From Linanthus parryae (taxonomy: Eukaryota > Streptophyta > Magnoliopsida > Ericales > Polemoniaceae), in assembly GCA_023055425.1 (NCBI GenBank), contig JALGPY010000002.1:120540088-120604087 (forward strand): 64,000 nt of DNA, given 5' to 3'. The translations under genes were made by a program, and so were the position numbers. Positions 1 through 11,040 of this stretch are shown piece after piece. Within the stretch, counting starts at the first letter, position 1, and every line of letters starts with the position of its first letter. Under the pieces are notes generated by a model. It was not told where the DNA came from. It made no database searches and was given only the letters and a program-made list of their open reading frames with translations.

Positions 1-579
1 CTTTGCACCAAGATTGAGGGAATGAGGGCCGGAGTAGTGAGATTCGGTGTGGTTCCTTGGATTTTGGTGAGGGAGTGTGAGAATAGGGTTTTGTGAGCTC
101 ATGACGTCTAGGACTGCGCTTCTAAATATCCTATCCTACCCGTCCTAAGCCTTCAGCAATGTAAACCCGTGGATAAATAGCTCGGATGGTAAGTGCTAGG
201 GATATGTTTGATGAGTGTGCGAAAGCAGCTTATTTTGTGTTCGTGGCCGTTCTGTCTAACGAAACTGGCCGCAAGTTCTACCGATCACCAAATTTATAGA
301 ATTTCCGAGGGAATATGAGAGCCTTATGACTTGCCGGTTTACTTTTTGAGATTGCCCGATCTCTAACTAAAAAGAAAAAAAATATTTGTGTTGTTTCAAT
401 TTTTGCATTGTTTGATAATCGAGTTGCACTGTCTATAATCATGTAGATTGCATTGTGTGTAAGAGTTGTTTGTGTCACATGGCTAGGGGAGTGGAATGCA
501 ATTCGGTGGATTGAAAATCATAGTGTGGGAGATGTTTTTAATTTTGCTCGGGACGCGCAAAAAGGTAGTGTGGGGGATT
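1..579 (+). mobile_element. Athila-type element A, 3' non-coding end
   Basis: No coding sequence is visible. The stretch matches in layout the region before the 3' LTR of elements B and C in this window. It holds an imperfect hairpin motif GAGATTGCCCGATCTC at 348-363, a second stem-loop TTGCTCGGGACGCGCAA at 544-560 and a G-rich polypurine tract at 566-579 directly before an LTR that begins TGATAAC. The element's gag and pol lie upstream of the window, so lineage is inferred from the LTR start, the PPT form and the shared motifs only. Confidence 0.75.
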
Positions 580-2312
580 TGATAACTCTGTATTAGAGTT
601 ATATTTCTTACACAATTTTCTATCGTTTTTGTGTGATTTCCAGGTAGAATATGTTAGTTTTACACTATGAACTTGAGGAAATTTAGTAAATGTAGCTTTG
701 AGCGATAACTTGTAAATTCGGGCGTTTCTCGCGTTATTTTATGATATTTTGTCACGTTTGATCGCACGGGTGTGTTTCGTGTTGTTTTGACAGGAAACAT
801 AACTCGGAGAATGAAAGAAGAGGAGAAACGAACTTTGGAAATTGAGACAAAGCTCGTGATTGGAGAGAAGAAGACAAGATCAGCAGATCACACGACTTGC
901 AAAACTGAGGTCGTGTGATTTGGAGCAAGACTTAGAATAAATTTGGAGGAGAAAATTGAGCAACTCACTGTTTCCATGACTTGAGTGGCTGATCGTGCGT
1001 TCAACTTAAGGAGATCGCACGATCTGGTTTTGGCAGATCGTGTGATCTGATTGAAGGAAAGCAAATCCTGGACGCAACTCACCCAGATCGCATGATCAGG
1101 AATTTCAGATCATGTGATCTCCTTAAAGAAAAATCACAAGGACGAAGGAAAAAAGAAAGTGACGCACGGGTTATCTCCTATTTGACCTAAAACTACAATT
1201 AACCACGAGGAAGAGGATTCATTGGGGAAGAATTCTTCATACGTGAGGAGAAGAGAAGGAGACGAAGGAGGAGAGGAACACGAAGCCACCATTGAAGCTT
1301 CTTTGAGTTTGATTTCTTCTACTCTTCTTATTCAATTTTAATGGAGAAACTCATGAGTATTGCTTATTTAGTTATGAGTAGCTAAACACTTTTGCTAGGC
1401 ATCTCGATTTGAGAGCCTAGGGTTCATGTAAACGATGAATATTTTCCGGATTTGATCTTTGCTTCATGATTTATTAATTTCAACTTTTGAATCAATTCTA
1501 GATTCTTGTTTATTTTAGTATCCTAATTGAGTGACACGATTAGGAGATAAACTAGGGTTCAAGAACTAGGGTTTGTTCAATAGTTGATTCATGCTTAAAG
1601 TTAGCAATATTTTAATTCAATTGTTCATGTACTGTGCTTAATACTCAGTGTTAATGGAGTAGCTAACCGGAAACACTGCTTAGTTAGCGAATGCACGATA
1701 GTGATTCTAACTAACTAGGATGAGACTTGAACATCAATCCCGAATCACTGAGACTGAGAAGAGACGTGTTAGGATTGGCTAGTGTGGGTAGATTCGGTAG
1801 GTGAGATTCGACTGTTTCGTGCAACGGTGGACCGACATGACCCGTTGTCGTGCATGTCATTAGCCTACTAGAACGGACCGGTAGACACAAGAGACCGATA
1901 GGAGATTGTAGTCTACCGTGAAGTAGAATGACTTGAGACCGACAGGAGATAGTCAGCGCTGTTACCCGGCTTAGTTAGAATATAGTTAACGTGTTGCTCA
2001 GATAATTCGCAAATCGTTTACAACCCCAGGTGATCAACGAGATTGCCTAGTCCTCTCCATTAATTGATTAAGAATTCTTCTTAATTCCAGTTTAATATTA
2101 TTTTTGTTATTGATCGCAGCCACTCGTGTGGGGGTGGCAACACCACAAATCATCACTTTTTACTCCGGTTACTCAGTGAACTGCACTATTTTGTTAATTA
2201 TAAACTTGTTGCGAGATTGTCCTCAAGGGTTCGAAAACCCGGAGTTCTAAAAATACTCCACTCTTACTACTTGACCGTGCACTTGCGTAATACGCGCTAG
2301 TAATCCGCGTCA
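580..2312 (+). repeat. 3' LTR of Athila-type element A
   Basis: The LTR starts TGATAACTCTG immediately after the polypurine tract and ends CCGCGTCA, giving TG...CA termini and a length of 1733 bp. Its start resembles the LTR starts of C (TGATAACTCT) and B (TGATAACG), and its end resembles that of C (CGCGTCA). The U3 part has a cluster of near-palindromes at 885-1120. The right border is placed by analogy with C; the matching 5' LTR is outside the window, so neither the length nor a target-site duplication can be confirmed. Confidence 0.72.
885..1120. repeat. Cluster of six near-palindromic 14-mers (AGATC..GATCT family)
   Basis: Six self-complementary 14-mers lie at 885-898, 908-921, 1012-1025, 1035-1048, 1085-1098 and 1107-1120. 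Examples are AGATCGTGTGATCT and AGATCATGTGATCT. Arms of about 5 bp are conserved and the central four bases vary. They occur as three close pairs with 9-10 bases between partners. They sit in the LTR where element B carries a different palindrome family. Confidence 0.8.
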
Positions 2313-2862
2313 GTAAGCAATAGCAACAACGCCTTGTAAAATGCAAAGCCTGTCTGCTTAAGATAGCGAATTATTCAAACAATATTCGAATGCAAAACGC
2401 GAGGGAAACATAACTTGTTTCGCCATATAGCAAGCACACATGCGAAATCCCAATCTGTTGTATTGAGAAAGAACAGCAAATGACAAAGCATGTTTCATTA
2501 ATAGGCAAAATGACTTACAATTTATCTGTCTAGATAGCAGCTTATAAGCAAAAGCTTACACTAAGGAAAAATTCCTACTTTAAAATGAACGACCTACGGG
2601 TCCTAAAAAAACTATGTGACGGGACGCTGTCGTCGACGTCCTAGATCAGAACAAGGCTCTTATTTGATCTTCTGCCCAAGTGAGATGCCAGATGAACCTC
2701 ATGCCATGATGGTTGAGGACATGAAGAACAAATGGGAGAACAGCTCCTGGGGCAGGATGCAAAAAGACGAGCACAATAGCTCGTCACACCTTGTTCAAAA
2801 CAATGGTGGCAAATAGTTCTCCTACAGGAAAGCTAGTGGAGAAACACACCATTCATTACGAT
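2313..2862. other. Non-coding tail of the antisense PMD gene region
   Basis: No convincing ORF. It lies downstream of the last recognisable exon of the minus-strand PMD gene and may be its 3' UTR or intronic sequence. Nothing else was recognised. Confidence 0.35.
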
Positions 2863-5800
2863 TCAGTAATGAGATCGGTACAGGACCTGCTTCGCCGGAA
2901 GATCACCGGAGGTACGACCTGCAAACATAATAGACAAAGAGGAATCTTTGCAGAAGCATGAAACCTTACGCAATTCTTCTTCAGAAAGATCAGGAGGATT
3001 GATGAGCTTTCCAAAGAATTTCTTGGGAGCTATTTCTATAGCACAAGGCACAAACTCAGGTTTCACAACCTGAAATGGACATGAACCAGCAAGGGTTAAG
3101 GACTGATGCCAGCAGTCGTAAGGACTCATGGTAAGCCACATTTTGAGGATGAACAAACCAAATAGCAAGAGACAAGGTTTATATAGACTCCATAAGGGAC
3201 TCTTCAGTTCCCTGGCTGAGTCAGCAAAGCTTTGGAAACGGGTAAGAATCAATTACTTACGTCTCAAAAATGGGTAAGAATCAATTACCCTACTAAAGGC
3301 TATGACGATACGATAGCACTCCCTAATTAATGACGGAATGTCATAATAAGGATGTGGCTCCCAAGGAAATCGTGCTTATCTAATAAATTAATAGCGCAAC
3401 AATCAAGGCAATTACGTCAGCATATGACATCATAATTGATATGCATTAAGATACGAGTGCAAAATCCTCGAAAGGGAAAAATGGGACATAAAGTTTCACA
3501 TGTTTGAAAAAAAGGGGGAGAAACACTAGAATTATAATAATGTTCTTTCTCAAAAATAAATCCTTGATTAGAGGATCTTCTGGAGAAAACAAGAGCGATG
3601 CCTCTTTTGCCTGATACACTTCTTGTTTCAATTTTTCATACTTGGCCTTCATCGTGTGGAAGAGGTTGGCAGCTTCTTCATCCTTCTTCCTTTGTCCTCA
3701 TATTTCCGCCTCTCAGAAATCAGGTTATGGTAGCCATATTTCAGTCTCGCAGATGCAAGGATTTGGGTGAATCTGTTGAGAAGAAAACCGAAGTCCAATC
3801 TGCCTTGAGCTGTAGCCTGAAGACCCCTGCATGTGCTATAAAGCAACTGTGCGCTATCAGGTGAAATGGTTGTGGGGGTAGCCGCAGACAGTTTCTCCAA
3901 CATCCAGATGGCTTCAGTTAAGAAAAGTCTTTTGTCAAAAGGCTCCAGCTCCAGAGTTCTCGCAAATGACCATGGGTATGAAAGGCGCATCCTTATGAGC
4001 CAATCCACATCGGGTTGCCTCATCCCTAGCAGAGAATGATAAGTTTAGGAGTGTAAAATGGATAAACAAAAGTGTATAATGCGACATATGATAACATACC
4101 TGTACCTTCGAGGATCTCACACAAAGAGGGAATGCACATCACTGGAAAAGTAGAAGCATGACCTCGCTGCATTGCTTGTCTGTCAGCTGCAACTTCGCGC
4201 TCATAATAGTTGGCAGGGATAGTATAAGTTGCGACAATTGCGAGGGAAACTCCCACTTGTGAACCCCAAAAACTCCATGCAGTGGGGACTTGTAAAAGTT
4301 CTACCTCAGTGGAAGGGACAGTAGGACCTTGTGGAGGCTTAAAGGCATTCACAGGAATGGCAGCACTTGAAGAAGTATGTGGAATAATTTCAGCAGCTAC
4401 TGTGGTTTCTGCTTGCTTAGGAACTTCATCAGCCGCGAGAGGTCCTTGTGGCTCGGGAGCATACATTTGAACATCGACATTTTCGTGCGATGCTATGTCT
4501 TCCATGACCTGTTCATTTTCATGAACTTCAGCTCTAGCATCCTCCGCTTCCATTTCCTCAACTTCAGCATCTTCCTCCCTTAACTCAGTGTCAGCTTCGA
4601 CATCATCGGACTTCGATAATGTCCTCCAGAGGTTCTCCTGCATAATCAGTAGCCGCGATAGGTTTCTCAACATGGGAGCTTCGCTCTGTGGCATAAGATG
4701 TAGGGAGCTGACTTCTCTGCTCCAGCATGTCCTCATCAGGGTTGCCAACACCTGCCTCACCGATCACCTCTCTGGCAGCTGACACGTTATCAGCAGAGCC
4801 CTGTGCGATGACAGCATCACCTGCGATACAAGATGAAAATGTTGAGGTAAACTTGCGTTATAAATGATGTTTTATTCTGATAGATCAAAAGCGAGCACCT
4901 CCACACTTAGGTGAGATCGCAGTTCCGTCATCATATGTTAAAGATGCGACACCATATCCTACAAGAGTATCTTCATTTATCACATCTTTAAGGTGAGCAT
5001 GACCTGGTGGTGCGAAGAAACTCGTTACAATAGGGAATGGGTTACCAAGCCTGGTTTACAAACATTGTTTGAATGATTACCTGAGGGTTCGCCACATGTG
5101 CCTACTAGCCATCGGCGAATATCATCTTTTGATAAGCCATGCTTTAACGCACCAATAACTACTTCTTGATAAGTCACAACAAGGTTAAAATCTCACCTTC
5201 CTTGCCGCCTGCGACCTCCTCAAAGTCCTCTTGAGCATGTTCCAAGGCATCCACGTCTGAGTTATCAGCATGCTATTCTTCCAGACTTCTCCTTTTCATG
5301 AGCTCGATGTCATCTTCCTCGAGCTTTCTCCTTCTTTCTTCTGCCTCAGCAGCCATTTTCTTAGACTCAGCAATGATAGCTCTGTCTATAGCCTCGCTAG
5401 AGACGTCAGAACGGGAACCTTTGGTCTATTTCTTCTCCTTGGCCAGAACGCCACTAATGGTCTCTGTGTCATCATCTGCGAAAGAAAATAAATCAACAAC
5501 TATTGAAATATCTAAAGTGTGAGGAAGAAATGTTCATTCAAGATACCTTCTGAACTCTCTCCTCTTATTTCGTCTCTTTCTTCTTCTTCTCTTTCACTTT
5601 CTTCTCTTTCCTATTCTTCACCTTCTTCTTCTCTCACTTCTCTTCCTTCGTCCTCCTCTTCCTCTTCTTCCTGACCAAAAGGGATGAAGGTCTCAACCGC
5701 GAGATCTTTCTGTGTCTTGCCCAGCATGCGACCTTTTCCTTTGTCCTTGGAAGCAAGAGACTTCGCAGGAGACAGAGTAGGAGCATTTCTAGGAGTGGAA

Positions 5801-6039
5801 GAAATCGCAATGCCCTTCTGCTTTTGCTTTTTGGCCTTTGGGGCAACCTCTGCATCCACCTCAGCATCATTGTCTATCAGCGAGCAAGCAAACACGTCCA
5901 TTTCCTTGCGTATCCGAGCCTCTACCTGGGGAGCTAGTCCCATTACCACAGGAATTTTCTTGTCTTGCCTTTTTGCGGCAACAATAGAGTTGACCAGCGA
6001 TGGGGAACGCTCTCCAGACGCGAACCTCTTCAGATAACA
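2863..6039 (-). pseudogene. Downstream exons of antisense PMD gene, copy 1
   Basis: Successive minus-strand blocks match the exon order of copy 2 at 29340-32094. Exon 2 starts at 6039 after a 76-nt intron and encodes a lysine-rich, then Glu-rich segment ending at a stop near 5611. A block at about 5475-5270 encodes an Arg/Glu-rich coiled-coil-like stretch with in-frame stops. An acidic Glu/Ala/Val-rich block lies at about 4785-4120. A block beginning MRQPDVDWL at 4023 continues into a charged, helical tail near 3450. A possible last exon at 3250-2863 has a short FVPCAIEIAPKKFFG segment. Stops in at least two blocks make this a decayed gene. Exon borders other than the first intron are approximate, and the tail after 3649 has no counterpart in copy 2. 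Confidence 0.6.
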
Positions 6040-6115
6040 CTAAAAGAGAAAATGGGGTGTAAGTTTCAGCACGCCAAATAAAGAGGTCTTTAAAGCATAA
6101 AGGAAAGTTGTTTAC
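6040..6115 (-). other. Intron 1 of antisense PMD gene, copy 1
   Basis: On the minus strand the donor is CCAAG|GTAAAC and the acceptor TTCTCTTTTAG|TGTT, with a pyrimidine-rich 3' end. Removing it joins exon 1 (621 codons, phase 0) to an open frame, whereas reading through ends in an unrelated C-terminus. Copy 2 has a GTAAAA donor at the equivalent point near 29277. Confidence 0.75.
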
Positions 6116-7978
6116 CTTGGCAAAATCTTCGCTATACTTGATTACATGCGAAATTCCATCCCTAACAGCAGTCATCTTCTCCTCAAGAATAGTGGCTGGG
6201 CACAAGTGATTGTCGGTATCAAGAAAGGAATAAAAACCATACTGGGAATCATCCAAGCTGCAATTAGGGCGGAATGGAAAAGCATTCCTTTTAATCACAT
6301 GAGCTTTACTGGGGCGAGGAGTCGAGTGCGTATCAAACCTGGCCTGCTGAGCAGTCCAGTAAGCGATCCAATTCTTGGTAAGGCGACCAAAACGACTCCC
6401 TGAAGGTTGGAAGAAAGGCAAGTTGCTCAGAAGGATTGTTTTACACTTATTCACCTGCAGTCGCTTGTAGCAATTCCTTGTGATTGAGTTAGGCCAAATG
6501 GAAGGCGCCACTGCATCAAAACCAAACTGGGGAGAGACGCGAGTTGGGTCAACGTCGACTGTGACGAGCTCATATCTGGGAGTTAGCTCAGAAAAATTTT
6601 CGGCAAGGGCCGGAAGGGAACCTCTCAAGCACCAGCAGAAGAATTCGCGGTAGCGATCATGTCCTTCGAGAAGGAGTTCTTCTGAGTAGGAACCAGCTCT
6701 ATTAGGGTACAACTTTGTAAACCATCGCACATTTTCAATGCGTGTAGCGTAAGGCCTAGCTGTAAACTTTCTCCGATCATCGCATATCAGGCTCCATGTA
6801 CACTTGGGAAGATTAGCCCTGTACCATCGAGCAGCTCTCCCGCTAGGAAGTGCATTCTGCGCACCTGGAACGTTACATTTACTGGGCCTAGAAGGAACAG
6901 GAGCGTAAGAAGGCCATCTTTCGAACACCCACATGGTAAGAAATGAAATGTTGACAAAATTCAACACATCAAGACGCCCACGTGACTCCTTAATCGCGAC
7001 CACCAGCTGGTCCAATCGATGATATAGGGTGCCTAGTACTAGAGGCCCAAGTGCAACTTTCTGGCCAAGGGCCAACTTAACAGCAAGGGGGAGAACATGA
7101 TAAAAAACCCCATCATGAGGATGACCATCGATCAAATACCTCAACAACCAGGCACAGAGAAAGACGCACAAGGTCAGATGATACCCCTTCCCCTCTATGT
7201 AATTCTTCGCTTCTGGATCATTATCCAGAATTTCCTTGGTGATCTTACTATTCGCATAGTCGCGAAAGAAGTATTGCACCCTTTCCCCAAGTGTTCTTCG
7301 CAGAGGTCTCAACCAGCTGCCATTCGGGAGTACTTCCGCAGATTTCCAACGAGTAGAAATATTCTTCACCTCGGTCAAACATTCCTCCATCTGCGCATAT
7401 AGAGTAAGCTCTGGACCAGGTTTCAAAGCACTCAAGGGATCCACTTCGCCCATAGGGGAAAGGTCATATATAATTTGAACATCTTCCAAAGTGGGGGCAA
7501 CCTCAAATTCAGCAAAATGGAAGGTATGGTTCGCAGGTGAGTAGCGAGAAAGAAGGTTTAGAAGCATGGTCTGATCCAGCTTCACGGCAGCACCCTTCAT
7601 AGTACGAACAGCGAAATAGATTCCAGCATAGTCTAGTGTGATAGCATGGTGAGTCAGTACATGGTCAATCCACTCATCCATCAAATCCATCTTTTGTACG
7701 AAGGCCTGGGTAGAAATTTCAGTATGGGGGAAGACCCCATTTTCTACGCCTAACCTTACCACATCATTGGAGTCAATTAACTCCAACATGGCTGCAGTGG
7801 TAGGCGGGGTCAACGTTAGCAAATCTCCAGAGGCAGGAGCCGGTAGATTATTTACTTTAACCCTAGCGTGATAAAAGTCTTTCCCACCTAGATAGGGGGC
7901 TTTCTTCCATAGGTTTTTGGGAAGATCAGGAATTTCTTCAGGTTCTTTAACAGGTTTGGAACCTTTTGTCTTGGCCAT
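6116..7978 (-). CDS. Plant mobile domain (PMD) protein, exon 1
   Basis: This open exon of 621 codons encodes the N-terminal and main domain of a plant-mobile-domain (aminotransferase-like, PF10536-type) protein. Supporting segments are HTFHF at residues 151-155 followed by TLEDV at 163-167, then LGTLYHRLDQL at 315-325 and LTMWVFERWP at 347-356, the usual order of PMD landmarks. The start is the ATG at 7978 in context AGAAATGGCC, also used by copy 2. Reading through the intron extends the frame to 5867. It lies on the strand opposite to the retroelement, with its 5' end facing the 3' LTR. PMD domains are found in plant nuclear proteins such as MAIN/MAIL1 and in several transposon classes; the biochemical function is unknown. 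This exon is intact although later exons are broken, so expression cannot be assumed. Confidence 0.7.
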
Positions 7979-8710
7979 TTCTGCAGAAAAGCAAGAAAAA
8001 AAGGGGGGAGAAATATACCCACTTTTAGTTCAGATTCAGGAAGCAATTCTGGGTTGTTTTGAAATCAGAAGAAGATGAACAATTTTGGGTCAGTTCTGGG
8101 TTTAGAATCTCAGAATTGAAGAAGTTTATCTCAGAATTTCAGAAGTTTATTGTTTGAAAATGGTTTCAATCTGGTGTTCGAATCTTTTAGGGTTTAAAAG
8201 GAGCCCCTTCCGTAGTTTTCAAATAATGGCGTATTCCAAATTAGTTCTGGGTTTTCAGATTCAAGAACAGTTCAAAGGATATGGAATACATTAATGAAAT
8301 TGAGCAAAGCCAACCTTGTTTTGATGAAGCAAGTTGAAGAAGACGGTTGGCTAGAAAGAACTGATGGTTGATTATCTGTATATGCTCTTGAAGGCTCTCA
8401 GGTAACATTCACTTTAGAGAGAGAAGTGATACTCTGCAACAATGGAGAGCATGGAGTATTTATTCAAAAACACTGAAGAGTCGCGTCCTTTCAGTGGTCG
8501 AATCACAATCGTCACCGTCGAATCGCGCAATCACAGGTCGATGCTGACGTCACACCTAAAACCCTAATAGAACAGGCGGCACGACTCTAGGGATCCTAGG
8601 TCATAATGGCACGCACGGGGATGATTTTGCGTGTATTTGAATTGGTGCGTGGCAACGACGCGTGCACTGGTTTTTGCGCATTGAAGCCTATCCGGCTAGG
8701 CGTCTCCACG
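7979..8710 (-). promoter_or_regulatory. 5' UTR and promoter region of antisense PMD gene, copy 1
   Basis: The region is homologous to 26648-27412 upstream of copy 2. On the minus strand a conserved TATA-like TTTGAATAAATACTCC lies at 8453-8468, about 475 bases before the ATG, which would leave a long leader. The same motif with the same surroundings occurs in copy 2. No ORF was found. The promoter role is inferred from conservation and position. Confidence 0.45.
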
Positions 8711-8727
8711 CGCAAAAAGGGGGCTAA
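8711..8727 (+). other. Polypurine tract, PMD element copy 1
   Basis: CGCAAAAAGGGGGCTAA directly precedes the LTR start TGTAGATAG. Copy 2 has an equivalent A/G tract on the minus strand next to its 3' LTR. It would prime plus-strand DNA synthesis. Confidence 0.75.
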
Positions 8728-9341
8728 TGTAGATAGTGCTTTCCAGACAGATAGATCTTAGCCACGTTGCGATCATCCAACACACCTAGCTGTGCTCCAC
8801 ACACACTGGATCACCACCCGCGCTGATCCACGTGGGGGCTGCGAGACAGGGCCCTCGCATACCACCACACAGGACTTGTAGGGACTTAGTGGTTTGGAGG
8901 CTAGAGTAAGTCCTGTCGCGCGCGAGCGACAATTAAGCCCGTGCGCGACCTTTAGTAACTGCCTTGAGAGATTTATGGCACGAGCTCCATAAAATCGGTC
9001 AACCTCATAACGTTTCCGGTATACGCGGACGAAGTGCGTAACGTTTCATATATATACGGAAGAACGTGCCGTTGTGGTTAAGGTAATTAAGACGCCATTA
9101 ATGGGCGAATTAACCTACTACAACGGTCATATTCTTCGCTATATATAGATCGTTAACCCTTCCTTACGGAGGACGAACCACCTGAACTACGCGGAAGCTC
9201 TGCCGAAATTCTCTCTCTCTCTCTCATACCGTTGCCATTGCCTTACTCTCTCTGTACACACAACTTTACTCTTCCTATGTTCTTCTTATCCCCTGCTCTT
9301 GGTGTACATTGAAACTTCTTAGAAGGATTCCCTCGTACACA
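8728..9341 (+). repeat. 3' LTR of PMD element copy 1
   Basis: The 614-bp LTR starts TGTAGATAGTGC and ends CCTCGTACACA. It is the reverse complement of the two 615-bp LTRs at 26033-26647 and 33728-34342, with many substitutions. The family assignment is secure; the target-site duplication cannot be tested because the 5' LTR is absent. Confidence 0.88.
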
Positions 9342-10290
9342 CCCGAAAAAGAGAAAAGGCCCAAAGGCCATGAAGCAGGCCCAACAAGCCAGCATCCCAC
9401 ATGAAACAAACCTAAATCAAACCCACATGAAACGACAACCACCGTGGCTGGCAGGGGTGGTGATGGTGCGGCGCCGCTGAAGCGCCAAGACCTTCCGACC
9501 AAGAAGATGGACTGAAAGCAACCCAAAACCAGACAAAATAGGCTCATAGTGGTGTTGGTGTGCGGTGAGAGGGATTCTCTAGGGGACTCCGATATGCCTT
9601 ACATCTAAGCATAACAGAGGGGGAGGGGGAAGGAGGAGCCTCACAACCGGGGGAGGGGGGAATAAACACCGTAGGACCTAAATCATCTGGGGGGAGGGGG
9701 GACGGGGTTACTTACAGGGGAAACACCCAAGTCGGAGGGGGGAAGAGGCTTCGGCGGCACTGGAGAGCAGCGGCATCGCTGGAGGCGGAGAGCGGCGGCG
9801 TCACGGCGGATGAGCGGGTCTGGGAAGCAGTCTGGACGTCAGGCGGGCGGCGGTGCTTGGCGCGGCAGCCGGCAAGAACTCAAGCGGCTGGAATCTCGGG
9901 AGGGGTCGGGGTAGTTGAAAAAGACGCTAGAGCCCTCCTCAGCTCAGGGAGGTGGGAGGGCTAGGTGAAGAGGGGCACGCCTGACTTCGTTATCGGCGAA
10001 AAGGTCGGCGGAGCACCCAGATCTAATCGCAGAACCGGTCGGGCGGCTTCGAACCCGAGGAGAACCGGGGGGCAGCGGTGAAGGGACGGCGGCGGAGGAC
10101 ACGGGAGGCAGGGAGCTGATGTGAGGAGCTTCGATCTGGACTGGGTGTAGCGTGACACCCGGTGGCAGCTCCGATTGGAGCTGCCGCCGGTGGGGGGAGC
10201 AACTGGTTTTAGGGTTTTTGTTGAGAGGAAGGCTTTTTAGAGAGAGAGAGAGAGGTTTTTTTTTACAGGGGGTTATCTCTCTATATTGTG
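9342..10290 (-). other. GC-rich promoter/leader-like sequence, unassigned
   Basis: On the minus strand the region starts with a CT-dinucleotide run (10236-10258), a leader containing AAAAACCCTAAAACC, then several hundred bases of CpG-rich sequence with runs of CCGCC and CCCCTCC, and ends at the LTR border at 9341. This resembles a plant gene 5' end or the 5' end of a plant LINE. ORFs are short (up to 90 codons) and not recognisable. Its base composition differs sharply from its AT-rich neighbours. A captured gene fragment or a LINE 5' fragment are both possible. Confidence 0.35.
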
Positions 10291-10619
10291 TGGTGGGGTG
10301 TTACTGATGTGAGGTTGAGAGGATAAGTTGTGAGTAAATGAGTAGTGAAAGGTTAGGGTAAAAATTATGTGAGAGGGTAATTAGGACATCTCAATTGTTT
10401 AAGGTTACCAAAAATGGCAATAGGAACAAAGAGGAGAGTGGTACCAAAATAGAAATTGGGAACAACGAGCAGAGACAGAGTGGTAACTAACTGGATTGAT
10501 GCTCAGAAACAACAATTCAAGCAAAATTCATACTCATACTTGATGCAACTTGAAGAAAGAGTGTCATTTCCAAATTTGTGATGAATAAATTTAATTGTAA
10601 GGTCTAGATTCATTCTATA
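10291..10619. other. No gene; short degenerate direct repeat
   Basis: No ORF. Two diverged copies of a motif like GGTACCAAAA..GGAACAA..GAGGAGAG..GTGG occur between about 10404 and 10490. Nothing else was recognised. Confidence 0.3.
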
Positions 10620-11025
10620 GTGTTTATAGGGATTGCATGTTAGTAATTACGTGTAGCGCCCGGTGAGGTGCTTATGTAATTATTCAAAAACCCTAAGGGG
10701 GTCAGCTGCAATAAACTATATGTCTGTTTATAAATAGTGACATGTTCCTACTAAATCAGTAGCTGATCATGACCGTTGTAAAGACAATTTCTAGGAACCA
10801 TAGCCTCTCTCTCTAACTTGCATCCAAAGGTAGAACGTGGTGTGAACCATATTGTTCATCCAAGAGATTCACATTAGACTGCTGGGACCAAGACGTCACG
10901 TGAGGACAAGCAACAAGAACGATCATCATCCGGTGCAAGATGCTAAGGAAAGAGGTAAACGGGAGAATATTCCACTTTAGTTTCACATTTAGATCTATAC
11001 ATGTTTAGATCAGTATTTCCCTTCA
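10620..11025 (+). repeat. Probable 5' LTR of decayed Copia element
   Basis: The segment has a TATA-like TTTATAAATAG at 10727-10737 and ends CCCTTCA directly before a primer-binding site. The left border is uncertain (TG at 10620 is one choice, 10597 another) because no partner LTR is present. Confidence 0.5.
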
Positions 11026-11040
11026 TTGGTATCAAATCCC
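11026..11040 (+). other. Primer-binding site, tRNA-iMet type
   Basis: TTGGTATCAAATCCC begins with TGGTATCA, the complement of the initiator tRNA-Met 3' end used by most plant Copia elements; it diverges after eight or nine bases. Confidence 0.6.

Larger units (their letters stand above)
2313..9341 (+). mobile_element. PMD-carrying retroelement copy 1, 3' part
   Basis: This segment shares its LTR and its antisense gene with the complete element at 26033-34342. Only the 3' end is in the window: the antisense gene, a polypurine tract at 8711-8727 and the 3' LTR. The 5' end is cut off where element A's LTR ends at 2312, which suggests A inserted into it and that the rest lies to the left. No gag is seen here. 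The element is read on the plus strand while its accessory gene is on the minus strand. Confidence 0.75.
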
